A DNA stretch of 64,000 nt, taken from Streptosporangium canum (GTDB lineage: Bacteria; Actinomycetota; Actinomycetes; Streptosporangiales; Streptosporangiaceae). The stretch is from contig NZ_FOQY01000003.1 of assembly GCF_900113865.1 (NCBI RefSeq), positions 409,972 through 473,971 on the forward strand. Direction: 5' to 3'. Position numbers and translations under genes: made by a program. Of the stretch, positions 1 to 7,845 are shown in pieces (the stretch's first letter is position 1; every line of letters starts with the position of its first letter). The notes under the pieces were generated by a model. The model was not told where the DNA came from and did no database searches. It worked only from the letters and a program-made list of their open reading frames with translations.

Positions 1-1
1 C

Positions 2-589
2 CACCAGGTCGAACGGGCCCGGTCGGGGGGTGAGGCGCTGGCCGCGGCCCCGGCGGAGCTGGTGCTGCTGGATCTCGGCCTGCCCGACGTCGACGGCGTC
101 GACGTGCTGCGCCAGGTCCGCGCGGACTCCCAGATCGGGATCATCGTGGTGACGGCACGGGGCGAGGAGGCGCAGCGCGTCCGGGGCCTGCGGGCGGGCG
201 CGGACGACTACATCGTCAAACCGTTCGGGATCGCCGAGCTGGAGGCGCGCATCGAAGCGGTCATGCGGCGGGTCAGGAGCCATCGCCACGCGACGGCCGG
301 ATCCGCCCGCGTCGGCCCCGTCGAGGTGGACCAGGTCCGCCGGTCGGTCCGCCGGGACGGTGTGGAGGTCCCGCTGACGCGCAAGGAGTTCGACCTGCTG
401 GCGGCCCTGGTCCGGGCGGAGGGAGCGGTGGTCACCCGGGAGGGCCTCCTCGCCGAGGTGTGGCAGACCACCTGGGGCGGCGCCACGCGCTCCCTGGAGG
501 TGCACGTGGCCAGTCTCCGCGCGAAGCTGAGCGAGCCGGGGCTGATCGAGACCGTGCGCGGGATCGGCTACCGCGTACGGAAACCCTGA
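2..589 (+). CDS. OmpR/PhoB-family response regulator (5' end outside window)
   Basis: DNA-binding response regulator, presumably phosphorylated by the kinase encoded next. The reading frame is open from base 2, so the gene begins before the window and about 30 N-terminal residues are missing. The receiver domain shows the phosphoacceptor Asp in LVLLDLGLPD (codon 71-73), the conserved Thr in VVTARG and Lys in VKPFG. A C-terminal winged helix follows, with LTRKEFDLLAAL and the typical ending ETVRGIGYRVRKP. The stop is separated by one base from the kinase ATG, so the two are one operon. The target genes cannot be told; the TAXI receptor downstream is convergent, not co-transcribed. Confidence 0.93.
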   Translation, partial: HQVERARSGGEALAAAPAELVLLDLGLPDVDGVDVLRQVRADSQIGIIVVTARGEEAQRVRGLRAGADDYIVKPFGIAELEARIEAVMRRVRSHRHATAGSARVGPVEVDQVRRSVRRDGVEVPLTRKEFDLLAALVRAEGAVVTREGLLAEVWQTTWGGATRSLEVHVASLRAKLSEPGLIETVRGIGYRVRKP

Positions 590-590
590 C

Positions 591-1985
591 ATGCGCCGCC
601 GCCTGCTGATCATTTACATGTCGTTGCTGGCCCTGTCGCTGGTCGCGCTCACGGTGCCGCTCGCGGCCAACGTGGCCGCGAGCGGCACCCAGACCGCCTT
701 CATCGAGCAGCAGGGCGACACCCTGCGGTTCGCCTCGCTGGCCGAGCCCGCGCTGAGCACCGGGCAGAGCGAACGGCTACGCGCCGAGCTCGCCCGCTAC
801 CACGAGCTGTTCGGCATCGGCGCCGCGGTGGTCGACCGGGACGGGCGGGCCGTCGCGGCCTGGCCGCCCGCCCTGTCGCTCACCGGCGCGCGGACACGGA
901 AGCTGATCGAGCGGGGGCTCTCCGCGGACCGGCCCGAGCTCGGGACCATCTGGCCGTGGCGGGGCGAGGAGTTGGTGATCGTCGAGCCGGTGATCCGGGA
1001 GGGGGAGGTGGTGGGGGCGGCGGTCACCGCCGGACCCACCGACCGGTTACGCGGCCGGATCGCCAGGGTGTGGGCGATGATCGTTGTTGGCTGCCTGGCC
1101 GCGCTCGGCCTGACCTGGGCCGCGGCCAGACGCCTGGCCCGCTGGACGCTCCGTCCCGTGCACGAGCTCGACGCGGTCACCCACGACATCACGCAGGGGC
1201 GGCTGGACGCCCGGGCCGCCCGCACCACCGGGCCGCCGGAGCTGCGGCGCCTGGCGGCCTCCTTCAACGTGATGGCGGACACCGTGACCGACATGCTCGA
1301 CCGGCAGCGCGCCTTCGTCTCCCAGGCCGGCCACCAGCTGCGCACCCCTCTCGGCGTGCTGCGGCTGCGGGTGGAGAACCTCGCGGATCACCTGCGCGCC
1401 AGTGGCCTGCGCGAGCACGAGCTCACCCTCGACGAGACCGACCGCCTGGCCCGCACGCTGGAGGGGCTGCTCGCGCTCGCCCGCGCGCAGCGGCACGAGG
1501 ACGAGACGGCCGGAGCCGGCCTGGTCGCGGTCGACGCCGACGACGTCGCCGACCGGCGGGTGGACGCCTGGCGCCCCCGGGCGGCGGAGCTCGGGGTGAC
1601 GCTCCGCCGTACCGGCGGCGTCGGCAGGCCTGTCATGACCGTGCCCGAGGCACTGGACCAGCTGCTGGACGCTCTGATCGACAACTCGCTGAAGTTCGGG
1701 GCAAAGGAGGTGACGGTGCACGGCGAACCGGTGGGCGACCTCGCGGAGGTCCACGTCGTCGACGACGGGCCGGGGCTTTCCGGGGAGGCCCTCACGCGGG
1801 CGCTGGAGCGGTTCTGGCGGTCCCCCGCCCACCAGAACGTGGGCGGCTCGGGGCTCGGCCTGTCGATCGTGGCGGTTCTGGTGACGGCGTCCGGCGGCTC
1901 CGTCGACCTGCTCGCGCGGGAGCCGCGCGGCCTGGACGTCAGGGTCCGGCTCCGCCTGGAGCCTCAGAACCGGGTGCCGCGGTAG
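591..1985 (+). CDS. Sensor histidine kinase with HAMP domain
   Basis: Membrane kinase of 464 residues, partner of the preceding regulator. Transmembrane segments lie near residues 5-30 and 158-180, enclosing an extracytoplasmic sensor of about 125 residues. A HAMP linker follows, then the HisKA box with GHQLRTPL and phosphoacceptor His about residue 248. The usual Ser-His-Glu is Gly-His-Gln here, a mild departure. The ATPase domain has the N box (LIDNSLKFG), G1 (DDGPGLSG) and G2 (GGSGLGLSIV). The ATG lies one base after the regulator stop. Its 3' end overlaps by 22 bases the convergent TAXI gene. The signal sensed is unknown. Confidence 0.93.
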   Translation: MRRRLLIIYMSLLALSLVALTVPLAANVAASGTQTAFIEQQGDTLRFASLAEPALSTGQSERLRAELARYHELFGIGAAVVDRDGRAVAAWPPALSLTGARTRKLIERGLSADRPELGTIWPWRGEELVIVEPVIREGEVVGAAVTAGPTDRLRGRIARVWAMIVVGCLAALGLTWAAARRLARWTLRPVHELDAVTHDITQGRLDARAARTTGPPELRRLAASFNVMADTVTDMLDRQRAFVSQAGHQLRTPLGVLRLRVENLADHLRASGLREHELTLDETDRLARTLEGLLALARAQRHEDETAGAGLVAVDADDVADRRVDAWRPRAAELGVTLRRTGGVGRPVMTVPEALDQLLDALIDNSLKFGAKEVTVHGEPVGDLAEVHVVDDGPGLSGEALTRALERFWRSPAHQNVGGSGLGLSIVAVLVTASGGSVDLLAREPRGLDVRVRLRLEPQNRVPR

Positions 1986-2920
1986 TAGCGGACCGCGCCG
2001 GGATGCAGGGCGACCGGGTCCGTCGAGAACGCGGCGCGCACGTTGAGCCTGCGGGCCTCCGGATGCGCCTCCTCCAGGGCCTCGCGATGGGTGAACAGCA
2101 GCTCGGTCAGGGCGTAGGCCAGCGTGTCGTCCATGTCCTCCCGCACGATCAGGTAGTCGGGTACGCCGATCGTGCCGCTCTCCGGCAGACCGTAGGCGGA
2201 GGCGGGGATGGTGCGCTCGCTGTAGAACTCGCCGTGGCGTCTCCTCATCGGGCCCGCGTACGACCGCAGATCGACGAGGCGGATGATCCGCCGGGCCGCG
2301 AGCTCGCTGATCGTCTTGGTGGGCAGCCCCCCGGAGAAGAAGAACGCGTCGATCGTCCCGGCGCGCAGCGCCTCCGCCGAGGCCTCCAGGTCCATGCTGC
2401 GGACTGTCAGATCCCGGTCCGGATCGAGGTCCGCGACGCGCAGCAGCCGTTCCACGATGACCTCCGTCCCCGATCCGGCCGCGCCGCCGGCGATCGCCTT
2501 GCCGCGCAGCCCGGCCAGCGACGTGATGCCCGAATCGGCCTGGACGACCAGATGGACGTAGTTGTCGTACAGCCGGGCGAGCGCCCGCACCGGTTGCGGG
2601 CGGTCGAAGGGCGGGGCGCCCTGTACGGCGAGCGCCGCCGAGTCGGCCAGGGCGAACGCGACGTCGGCCCGCCGGGCCGTGATCAACCTCAGGTTGTCCA
2701 CCGAGGCGCCGGTGGTCAGCACCTGCGGGCGGATCCCGGGAAGGGCGCTGGAGACGGCCTTGGCGAGCCCGGTGCCGTAGTCGAGGTAGACGCCCCCGTG
2801 CTGGCCGGTGGCGATCAGCAGCGCCGACGGCCGGGGCCCGCCGGCGCCGCACGCGACCACGACGGTCAGCAGCACGGACAGGACCGCCAGAGCCCTGGCC
2901 GCGGCCATGTGACAGCGCAT
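1964..2920 (-). CDS. TAXI-family solute-binding lipoprotein
   Basis: Predicted extracytoplasmic receptor of the TAXI type, which in other organisms delivers solutes such as dicarboxylates or glutamate to a TRAP transporter. The 318-residue product starts with a signal peptide and lipobox (VVVAC, Cys about residue 24). The mature part has hallmarks of the family: IATGQHGGVYLDYGTGLAKAV, the ADVAFALADSAALAV stretch, and GTEVIVERLL. GGGAG-type start spacing (CGGGAG before ATG) supports this start; an in-frame ATG four codons later is possible. No TRAP membrane subunit is adjacent, so the receptor may work alone as a sensor accessory of the neighbouring two-component system, which is inference. 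It overlaps the kinase 3' end by 22 bases tail to tail. Confidence 0.85.
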   Translation of the reverse strand: MRCHMAAARALAVLSVLLTVVVACGAGGPRPSALLIATGQHGGVYLDYGTGLAKAVSSALPGIRPQVLTTGASVDNLRLITARRADVAFALADSAALAVQGAPPFDRPQPVRALARLYDNYVHLVVQADSGITSLAGLRGKAIAGGAAGSGTEVIVERLLRVADLDPDRDLTVRSMDLEASAEALRAGTIDAFFFSGGLPTKTISELAARRIIRLVDLRSYAGPMRRRHGEFYSERTIPASAYGLPESGTIGVPDYLIVREDMDDTLAYALTELLFTHREALEEAHPEARRLNVRAAFSTDPVALHPGAVRYYRGTRF

Positions 2921-2959
2921 GCGTGCGGACTCCCGTGCCGTGGCCGGTGATGGGGCAGC

Positions 2960-3916
2960 CTATCGAGGGGGGCCGGTGGAGTCGACCGCGGTGCGGAAGT
3001 CGTCGAGGACGAAGTGCACCTCCCGGCGGCGCAGGGGCTGGGCGCAGGCCGCGCAGAGCAGGACCGGATCGAGGGAGGCGCCGCAGGGGCGGTGGGTGAC
3101 GGCCAGGGCGGAGCCTTCGGGGGCGGGGAGCTCGTGCTGGGCCCAGTCGACCAGGAAGGCGAAGACCTCGAAGAAGGCCAGGCCCTTGCCGGTGAGGCGG
3201 TAGGAGCCGTCGGGGCGCGGGTCGAACACTCCGAGCTCGACGAAGCGGCGCAGGCGGTCGGTGAGGACCGAGGGGGCGATGCCGAGGCCCGCCTGGAAGT
3301 CGACGAAGCGGCGGGTGCCCAGGAAGGCGCCGACCAGGATGCCGGTGCTCCAGCGGTCGCCGAGGATCTCCATCGAGTCCGGGCAGTAGCCGATCAGGTC
3401 GGGGACGGCGTCGGGGCGGACCGTGCGCCGGTGCCGGCGGGGCGGGCCGATCCGGGAGAAGGCGGCCGGCGGGCCGGGCTCGGTGCGGGTGTCGCGGGCG
3501 CTCATCGGTTCCCGGCACGCGCCGCACCCGAGGTACGGCTCCGCGGCGTGGCCGCACAGGTGGTGCAGGAGCGGCGGGAGCCGCCCCCGGTCCGCCCAGT
3601 CCCGCTCCCATGAGTGGATGGCCACCAGCAGCGTCCACAGGCGCAGTCCCCGCTCCGTCAGCCGGTATTCGTAGCGCGTCCGCCCGTCGCGGTAGGCGGC
3701 CAGCTCGAAGATCCCGTGATCGACCAGCTCCTTGAGCCTGGCCGCGAGCACCGACTCGGAGATCCCCAGCGCGTCCCGCCACCCGGCGAAGGTCCGGATC
3801 CGCAGCAGGAAGGCCCGCTGCAGGATGAGCAGGACCCACCGGTCCCCCAGGATCGCCAGCGCCTGCCCGATCGCACTGAGCTCAGCCCGCGCCGTTCGCC
3901 GCTCGGTGCCGCTCAC
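2960..3916 (-). CDS. Double HxlR-type regulator, each winged helix followed by a zinc-ribbon-like Cys motif
   Basis: Transcription regulator of 318 residues containing two HxlR winged-helix domains in tandem. The first (about residues 12-110) reads GQALAILGDRWVLLILQRAF; the second (about 165-260) reads CPDSMEILGDRWSTGILVGAF. Each is followed by a short Cys cluster: CGHAAEPYLGCGACREP after the first and CGASLDPVLLCAACAQP after the second, which looks like a C-x(9-10)-C-x2-C metal-binding site. The GTG start at 3916 is chosen because GGAGGA lies just upstream; an ATG far upstream lacks such a site. Single-domain HxlR proteins are about 110-150 residues, so this is an internal duplication or fusion. 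Ligand and targets are unknown. Confidence 0.88.
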   Translation of the reverse strand: MSGTERRTARAELSAIGQALAILGDRWVLLILQRAFLLRIRTFAGWRDALGISESVLAARLKELVDHGIFELAAYRDGRTRYEYRLTERGLRLWTLLVAIHSWERDWADRGRLPPLLHHLCGHAAEPYLGCGACREPMSARDTRTEPGPPAAFSRIGPPRRHRRTVRPDAVPDLIGYCPDSMEILGDRWSTGILVGAFLGTRRFVDFQAGLGIAPSVLTDRLRRFVELGVFDPRPDGSYRLTGKGLAFFEVFAFLVDWAQHELPAPEGSALAVTHRPCGASLDPVLLCAACAQPLRRREVHFVLDDFRTAVDSTGPPR

Positions 3917-4218
3917 GATCCGTCCTCCGGTGCCGCCTCGAATCCGCTGACGAAGTGCCAAGCCAACCAACTCGATCTTGCCATGGATAGTTCGGCCCAT
4001 TCCTTGACGGGACGATCGGGACCATACGGCCGTGGACGGGGTGGCCCTGGCGCCCGCCGCGACGGACGCCGGCCCCCGCGGCGGCGCGACGCTCAGGGCA
4101 CCGGCCGGATAATCACGATATATCTCGGATGGAACGCGGCGACGGACCCACACGTTGGACGGAAGACGCAGAATGAACAGAGGCGGGGCGTCGGCTCCGC
4201 GTTCGGAGGATGTTGAGG
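3917..4218. other. Intergenic region upstream of the HxlR gene and the small membrane-protein gene
   Basis: About 300 bases without a gene, between divergent genes, so it should carry both promoters. The clearest element is the AT-rich palindrome GATATATC at 4117-4124, flanked by CAC and TCG, in otherwise GC-rich DNA. It resembles the sites bound by PadR/HxlR-class winged-helix proteins and may be the operator of the adjacent double HxlR regulator; this is inference. I see no RNA gene here. Confidence 0.4.
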
Positions 4219-4410
4219 ATGTCGCCCGTCCAGAAATACGCGATCGGCGCCGGGGTAGCTGTGGTCCTGGCGTGGCTGCTCCTGCCCGGCTGGCTGACCC
4301 TGCTGGTCGTCCTTGGCGTCGTCGCCGCCCCGGTCGTCGGCTACCTGATGCTCGATCCGTCCCAGCGCGAGCGGCTCAAGCGCGCCCGCAGGCGCGGCCT
4401 GGGCCGCTGA
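4219..4410 (+). CDS. Small membrane protein of unknown function
   Basis: A 63-residue protein with two hydrophobic helices (YAIGAGVAVVLAWLLLP and LTLLVVLGVVAAPVVGYLML) and a basic C-terminus (RERLKRARRRGLGR). GGAGGA at 4205-4210 is correctly spaced for the ATG at 4219; the ATG at 4210 would overlap the ribosome site. No family recognised. Charge distribution suggests the C-terminus faces the cytoplasm. It is divergent from the HxlR regulator and could be its target. Confidence 0.7.
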   Translation: MSPVQKYAIGAGVAVVLAWLLLPGWLTLLVVLGVVAAPVVGYLMLDPSQRERLKRARRRGLGR

Positions 4411-4480
4411 CGCGGCGCCGGAAGGCTCGCTTCCCACCGGGGAGCGGGCCCCGGCCCGCCGGCCGTGAGCCGGTGGACGT

Positions 4481-4598
4481 CGGGCGGCCGTAGCCGGTGG
4501 CGGGCGGCCGTAGCCGGTGGCCGTCGGGGCGGCCCGGCGTCGGGGCCGCCGCGCGCCGGCGGGTCAGGCGGGCGTCGGCGGGTCAGGCGGGCGTCGGG
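4481..4598. repeat. Two short tandem duplications, one spanning the DUF3817 stop codon
   Basis: CGGGCGGCCGTAGCCGGTGG is repeated exactly at 4481-4500 and 4501-4520. A second tandem pair with a 19-base unit (GGGTCAGGCGGGCGTCGG plus one base) lies at 4561-4579 and 4580-4598. The second unit holds the last codons and stop of the DUF3817 gene (minus strand), so the end of that gene is duplicated just downstream of itself. This looks like replication slippage in GC-rich DNA. Confidence 0.8.
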
Positions 4599-4906
4599 GC
4601 CGCCGCGAGCTCGGCCGCCACGCGCCGGGTGACCTTGCGCTCGAACACGAACGACAGCAGCGGCACGGTGCCCGCCAGCATCACGCCCACGATGTACGGC
4701 CACGACCAGCGGGCCTTCATGCCCAGGTTCATCGCGGCCACCAGGTAGAGCATGTAGAGGAAGCCGTGGATCGGAGAGACGATCTTCGACGGGCCCTCGA
4801 TGTCGAACCCGTACCTGAGCACGATGCACGTGACCAGGACGAGCAGCATCACGCCGACGACGTACGCCAGGATGCGGAAGGGCTTGAGGGCGGAGTCCAC
4901 GGTCAT
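4583..4906 (-). CDS. DUF3817-family integral membrane protein
   Basis: A 107-residue membrane protein with three hydrophobic helices: residues about 9-30, a central one around IHGFLYMLYLVAAMNLGM, and IVGVMLAGTVPLLSFVFERKV. The HGFLYMLYL stretch and the FVFERKV ending are typical of the actinobacterial DUF3817 family, whose function is unknown. It lies just downstream of the SURF1-like gene on the same strand (43-base gap), an arrangement that suggests a link to respiratory-chain assembly, though that is inference. Confidence 0.88.
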   Translation of the reverse strand: MTVDSALKPFRILAYVVGVMLLVLVTCIVLRYGFDIEGPSKIVSPIHGFLYMLYLVAAMNLGMKARWSWPYIVGVMLAGTVPLLSFVFERKVTRRVAAELAAAPTPA

Positions 4907-4949
4907 CTACCTCGGTCTTGGGGTTCGGACACTGAAACGATATGCGGCC

Positions 4950-5708
4950 TCAGGCGGCGGCCGGTTCGGGGCCGGGCTTCCGCTCCGGCTCCGCCGTACG
5001 GCCGCGCAGGATGTCGCGCACGAAGTGCCACCACATGAAGACCGCGAACAGGCCGAAGATCCACCACTGGGCGGCGTAGGCGAGGTTGCGCCAGGTGATG
5101 GCGCCGGACACGGTCGGCGGGGACACGCTCACCGGCTTGGCCGCGACGGCCGGGGCCGGTGACTGCGCACCGGCCACCACGAACCCGTCGCGCAGTTTCG
5201 CGCCCCGCCACAGGTTGACCAGCTCGGCCGACGACACGGTCAGCACCTGGCCCTGCGGCAGTTGCCGGATACGGCGCTGCACGCTGTCGGTGGCCTCCGA
5301 GGGCTGCAGCCGTCCGGTGACGGTCACCTTGCCCGCCGGTACGGCGACGGCCGGGTCGCCGGGCTGGGGCACCCAGCCGCGCACGACGGGGATCGAGGTG
5401 CCGTCGCCGAGGTCGAGCGGGGTGAGCAGCCACAGGCCGCCGTCCCGTTCGGCCACCAGGAGCTGCTTGGACCCGTCGAAGGTCCCCTCCGCCGTCACCT
5501 GGCGGCTGACCGCGTCACTCGTCAGGTGCCTGCCGGGCTGGGTGAGGGTGCCGACCGCCACCGGGGCGGGGTCCCGGGTCGCCTGGGGCTTGCCGGAGTC
5601 CTCGAAGACGCCGAGCTGCCAGCGGCCGAGCAGTCCGCACACGACAAGCGCTCCGATCGCGAGCAGGTGGAGCACCAGCACGCGAGGAGAGAACAGGATC
5701 CGGAGCAT
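4950..5708 (-). CDS. SURF1-family cytochrome oxidase assembly protein
   Basis: A 252-residue SURF1 homologue; the family helps assemble cytochrome c oxidase at the membrane. An N-terminal membrane helix (VLHLLAIGALVVCGLLGRWQLG) carries the conserved G-R-W-Q motif. The large extracytoplasmic domain contains LLTPLDLGDGTSIPVVRGWVP, close to the family motif around the conserved V-R-G-W. A second helix lies near the C-terminus (NLAYAAQWWIFGLFAVFMWWHFV), again with the Y-A-x-Q-W signature. It heads a two-gene unit with DUF3817 and is divergent from a small membrane-protein gene. Confidence 0.92.
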   Translation of the reverse strand: MLRILFSPRVLVLHLLAIGALVVCGLLGRWQLGVFEDSGKPQATRDPAPVAVGTLTQPGRHLTSDAVSRQVTAEGTFDGSKQLLVAERDGGLWLLTPLDLGDGTSIPVVRGWVPQPGDPAVAVPAGKVTVTGRLQPSEATDSVQRRIRQLPQGQVLTVSSAELVNLWRGAKLRDGFVVAGAQSPAPAVAAKPVSVSPPTVSGAITWRNLAYAAQWWIFGLFAVFMWWHFVRDILRGRTAEPERKPGPEPAAA

Positions 5709-5852
5709 GACACCACGCTATCCGCCCCGGTCGGCGGTCCTGTCCCCAGTACCGCACCTCATGGGTGTCGCAGGTCCCACGCGTCACCGGCGCTCCGCGA
5801 AAGTGGCACAAATCGGTGTCGCAGGGCATCCCGTATCGCTAAAGTCGACCCC

Positions 5853-6020
5853 ATGTCCGATCCTCAGATTGACCCGGCCGGCAACACCCAGCAGTTCCGC
5901 GCCTTCGCTCAGCGGAAGGAGCCGGAGGCCGCCCCCCAGAAGCGGTCGCCGGCCGTGCCGATCGCCGTGGCGGTCGCGGTGCTGGTCGTCGCCGCCATAG
6001 CCGCCTATCTGATCCTCTAG
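5853..6020 (+). CDS. Small single-pass membrane protein, unknown function
   Basis: A 55-residue protein with a polar N-terminus rich in Gln, Pro and Lys, and one C-terminal membrane helix (AVPIAVAVAVLVVAAIAAYLIL) ending at the stop codon, so it is probably tail-anchored with the N-terminus in the cytoplasm. A good intrinsic terminator follows directly, which supports a real monocistronic gene. No family recognised. It is divergent from the SURF1 gene and shares its promoter region. Confidence 0.7.
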   Translation: MSDPQIDPAGNTQQFRAFAQRKEPEAAPQKRSPAVPIAVAVAVLVVAAIAAYLIL

Positions 6021-6036
6021 GGATCGGACGACCGAC

Positions 6037-6066
6037 AGCGCCGACGGCATCGCCCTCGGCGCTTTT
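6037..6066 (+). terminator. Intrinsic terminator
   Basis: Stem AGCGCCGA (6037-6044) pairs perfectly with TCGGCGCT (6056-6063) across an 11-base loop and runs into TTTT. It lies 16 bases after the stop of the 55-residue membrane-protein gene. Confidence 0.8.
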
Positions 6067-6111
6067 CGCGTTCCCCGGGAGACTTTCCACGCCGCTCGGG
6101 GAAGGATGCAT

Positions 6112-6125
6112 ACCGACCGGTCGGT
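6112..6125. promoter_or_regulatory. Perfect palindrome, operator-like (upstream site)
   Basis: ACCGACCGGTCGGT is a perfect 14-base palindrome about 160 bases before the monooxygenase start. The form suits a TetR-family dimer. It may act with the second palindrome at 6179-6197. Confidence 0.5.
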
Positions 6126-6178
6126 GTGAGGCGACTCACCGGCTCCGAGTATGGACGACGCGGGGATCCGCCGATTAC

Positions 6179-6197
6179 ATTGGACGAGTCGTCCAAT
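6179..6197. promoter_or_regulatory. 9+1+9 inverted repeat, TetR-type operator
   Basis: ATTGGACGA and TCGTCCAAT form perfect 9-base arms around a single central G, 89 bases before the monooxygenase ATG. Size and symmetry are those of TetR-family operators. No TetR gene is adjacent, so the regulator would be encoded elsewhere. Confidence 0.65.
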
Positions 6198-6286
6198 AGT
6201 GCGGAGCGCCCTCGTCACCGGGACCGCGCCGTACGCCAGGAGGCTCCAGACCCATGCGCCGCCAGGAGAGCCAGCAGGGAGACCGT

Positions 6287-7744
6287 ATGAGCACGCGTCC
6301 CGGGATAACGATCATCGGCTCCGGCTTCGCCGGGCTGGGCATGGCGATCAAGCTGAAGGAAGCCGGCTACCACGACTTCGTGATCCTGGAGAAGGCGGCC
6401 GACATCGGCGGCACCTGGCGGGACAACACCTACCCGGGCTGCGCCTGCGACGTCCCCTCGCACATGTACTCCTTCTCCTTCGAGCTCAACCCCGGCTGGT
6501 CGCGCATGTTCTCCCCGCAGAGCGAGATCCGGGACTACATGCGGGCATGCGTCGCCAAGTACGGCCTGGCACCGCACTTCCGGTTCGGCAAGGAGGTCGT
6601 CGGCCTGGAGTACGACGACGCCGCCGGCCACTGGCGGGTGAGCACCGGCGACGGCGGGACGTTCACCACCAACGCGGTGGTCTCGGGGATCGGCGCGCTG
6701 CACGTGCCGTCACTCCCGGAGATCCCGGGCCGCGAGAGCTTCCGGGGCCCCTCCTTCCACTCGGCCGAGTGGGACCACTCGGTGGACCTGACCGGCAAGC
6801 GGGTCGCGGTGATCGGCACCGGCGCCTCGGCCGTCCAGTTCGTGCCGCGGATCGCCCGGCAGGTCTCCCGGCTCCACCTGTTCCAGCGGACGCCCCCGTG
6901 GATCCAGTCCAAGCCCGACTTCCCCATCTCGCCCCGGATGAAGAAGGCCCTCGCCCTGCCCGGCGCCGCGCGGGCGCTGCGCAACTCGATCTACTGGGCG
7001 CTGGAGACCCGCGCGCTCGGCTTCACCATCGACCCGCGCCTGATGAAGCCGCACCAGACGATGGCCCTGCGCCACCTGGCCAAGCAGGTCCCCGACCCGG
7101 AACTGCGCGCCAAGCTGACCCCCGACTACACGATCGGCTGCAAGCGCATCCTCATCTCCAACGACTACTATCCCGCTCTGAACAGGGACAACGTCGAAGT
7201 GATCACCGACGGGGCGGCCGAGATCCGGGAGAACTCGATCATCGACTCCACCGGCCGGGAGATCGAGGTGGATGTGATCGTCTACGGCACCGGGTTCAAG
7301 GTCACCGACGCGTTGAACGAGCAGCGGATCGTCGGCAGGCACGGGCGGAAGATCCAGGAGGCCTGGCAGGACGGCATCGAGGCCTACTACGGGATCACCA
7401 CCGCCGGGTTCCCGAACCTGTTCTTCCTGCTCGGCCCCAACACCGGCCTGGGTCACAACTCGGTCGTCTTCATGATCGAGTCTCAGGTCCGCTACGTGAT
7501 CGACTGCCTGCGCCTGCTGTCGAGGACCGGGGCCAGAGCCCTGGACGTCCGGCCCGAGGTCCAGCGCGAGTTCAACGACCGCCTCCAGAGCCGCCTGCAC
7601 GACCTGGTCTGGAACGAGGGCGGCTGCAGGAGCTGGTATCTGGACGAGCACGGCGTGAACCGGACGGTCTGGCCGGGCTTCACCTTCGAGTACTGGGCGC
7701 GCACCCGGAAGATGCGGCCCGAGGCCTACGAGCTCATCCACTGA
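6287..7744 (+). CDS. Flavin monooxygenase, Baeyer-Villiger type
   Basis: FAD- and NADPH-dependent monooxygenase of 485 residues that would insert oxygen next to a ketone carbonyl. The first dinucleotide fold has GSGFAG at residues 11-16, and the second GTGASA at 177-182. Between them lies FRGPSFHSAEWD (152-163), which fits the Baeyer-Villiger fingerprint F-x-G-x3-H-x3-W-[PD]. The ATG at 6287 is preceded by AGGGAGA and begins right at the Rossmann strand; an in-frame ATG 33 bases upstream has a poorer context. Substrate is unknown; steroids, cyclic ketones and long-chain ketones are usual for this group. Two palindromes upstream suggest repression by a TetR-type protein. Confidence 0.9.
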   Translation: MSTRPGITIIGSGFAGLGMAIKLKEAGYHDFVILEKAADIGGTWRDNTYPGCACDVPSHMYSFSFELNPGWSRMFSPQSEIRDYMRACVAKYGLAPHFRFGKEVVGLEYDDAAGHWRVSTGDGGTFTTNAVVSGIGALHVPSLPEIPGRESFRGPSFHSAEWDHSVDLTGKRVAVIGTGASAVQFVPRIARQVSRLHLFQRTPPWIQSKPDFPISPRMKKALALPGAARALRNSIYWALETRALGFTIDPRLMKPHQTMALRHLAKQVPDPELRAKLTPDYTIGCKRILISNDYYPALNRDNVEVITDGAAEIRENSIIDSTGREIEVDVIVYGTGFKVTDALNEQRIVGRHGRKIQEAWQDGIEAYYGITTAGFPNLFFLLGPNTGLGHNSVVFMIESQVRYVIDCLRLLSRTGARALDVRPEVQREFNDRLQSRLHDLVWNEGGCRSWYLDEHGVNRTVWPGFTFEYWARTRKMRPEAYELIH

Positions 7745-7845
7745 TTCTCGGCGCCCCTCCGGGCACGGCCGCGCAGGCGGAGCCGGGTCCCCGCCCTGAA
7801 TTTTACGGGAATTGTGGATTATCCATCGCCGAAGCAGATCAGGGC

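Noticed and set aside
1047..3839. A 930-codon minus-strand frame
   Set aside because: It lies across the histidine kinase, TAXI and HxlR genes and is made of Pro, Arg and Gly runs; a shadow frame.
3917..4218. Riboswitch or small RNA in the gap
   Set aside because: No conserved riboswitch core or convincing stem-loop series was seen; only the GATATATC palindrome stands out.
6151..7845. Extension of the phosphate transporter frame far upstream, giving a 967-residue fusion
   Set aside because: The upstream part is the off-frame shadow of the monooxygenase; real PiT sequence starts at MGMDVGPLLLF.
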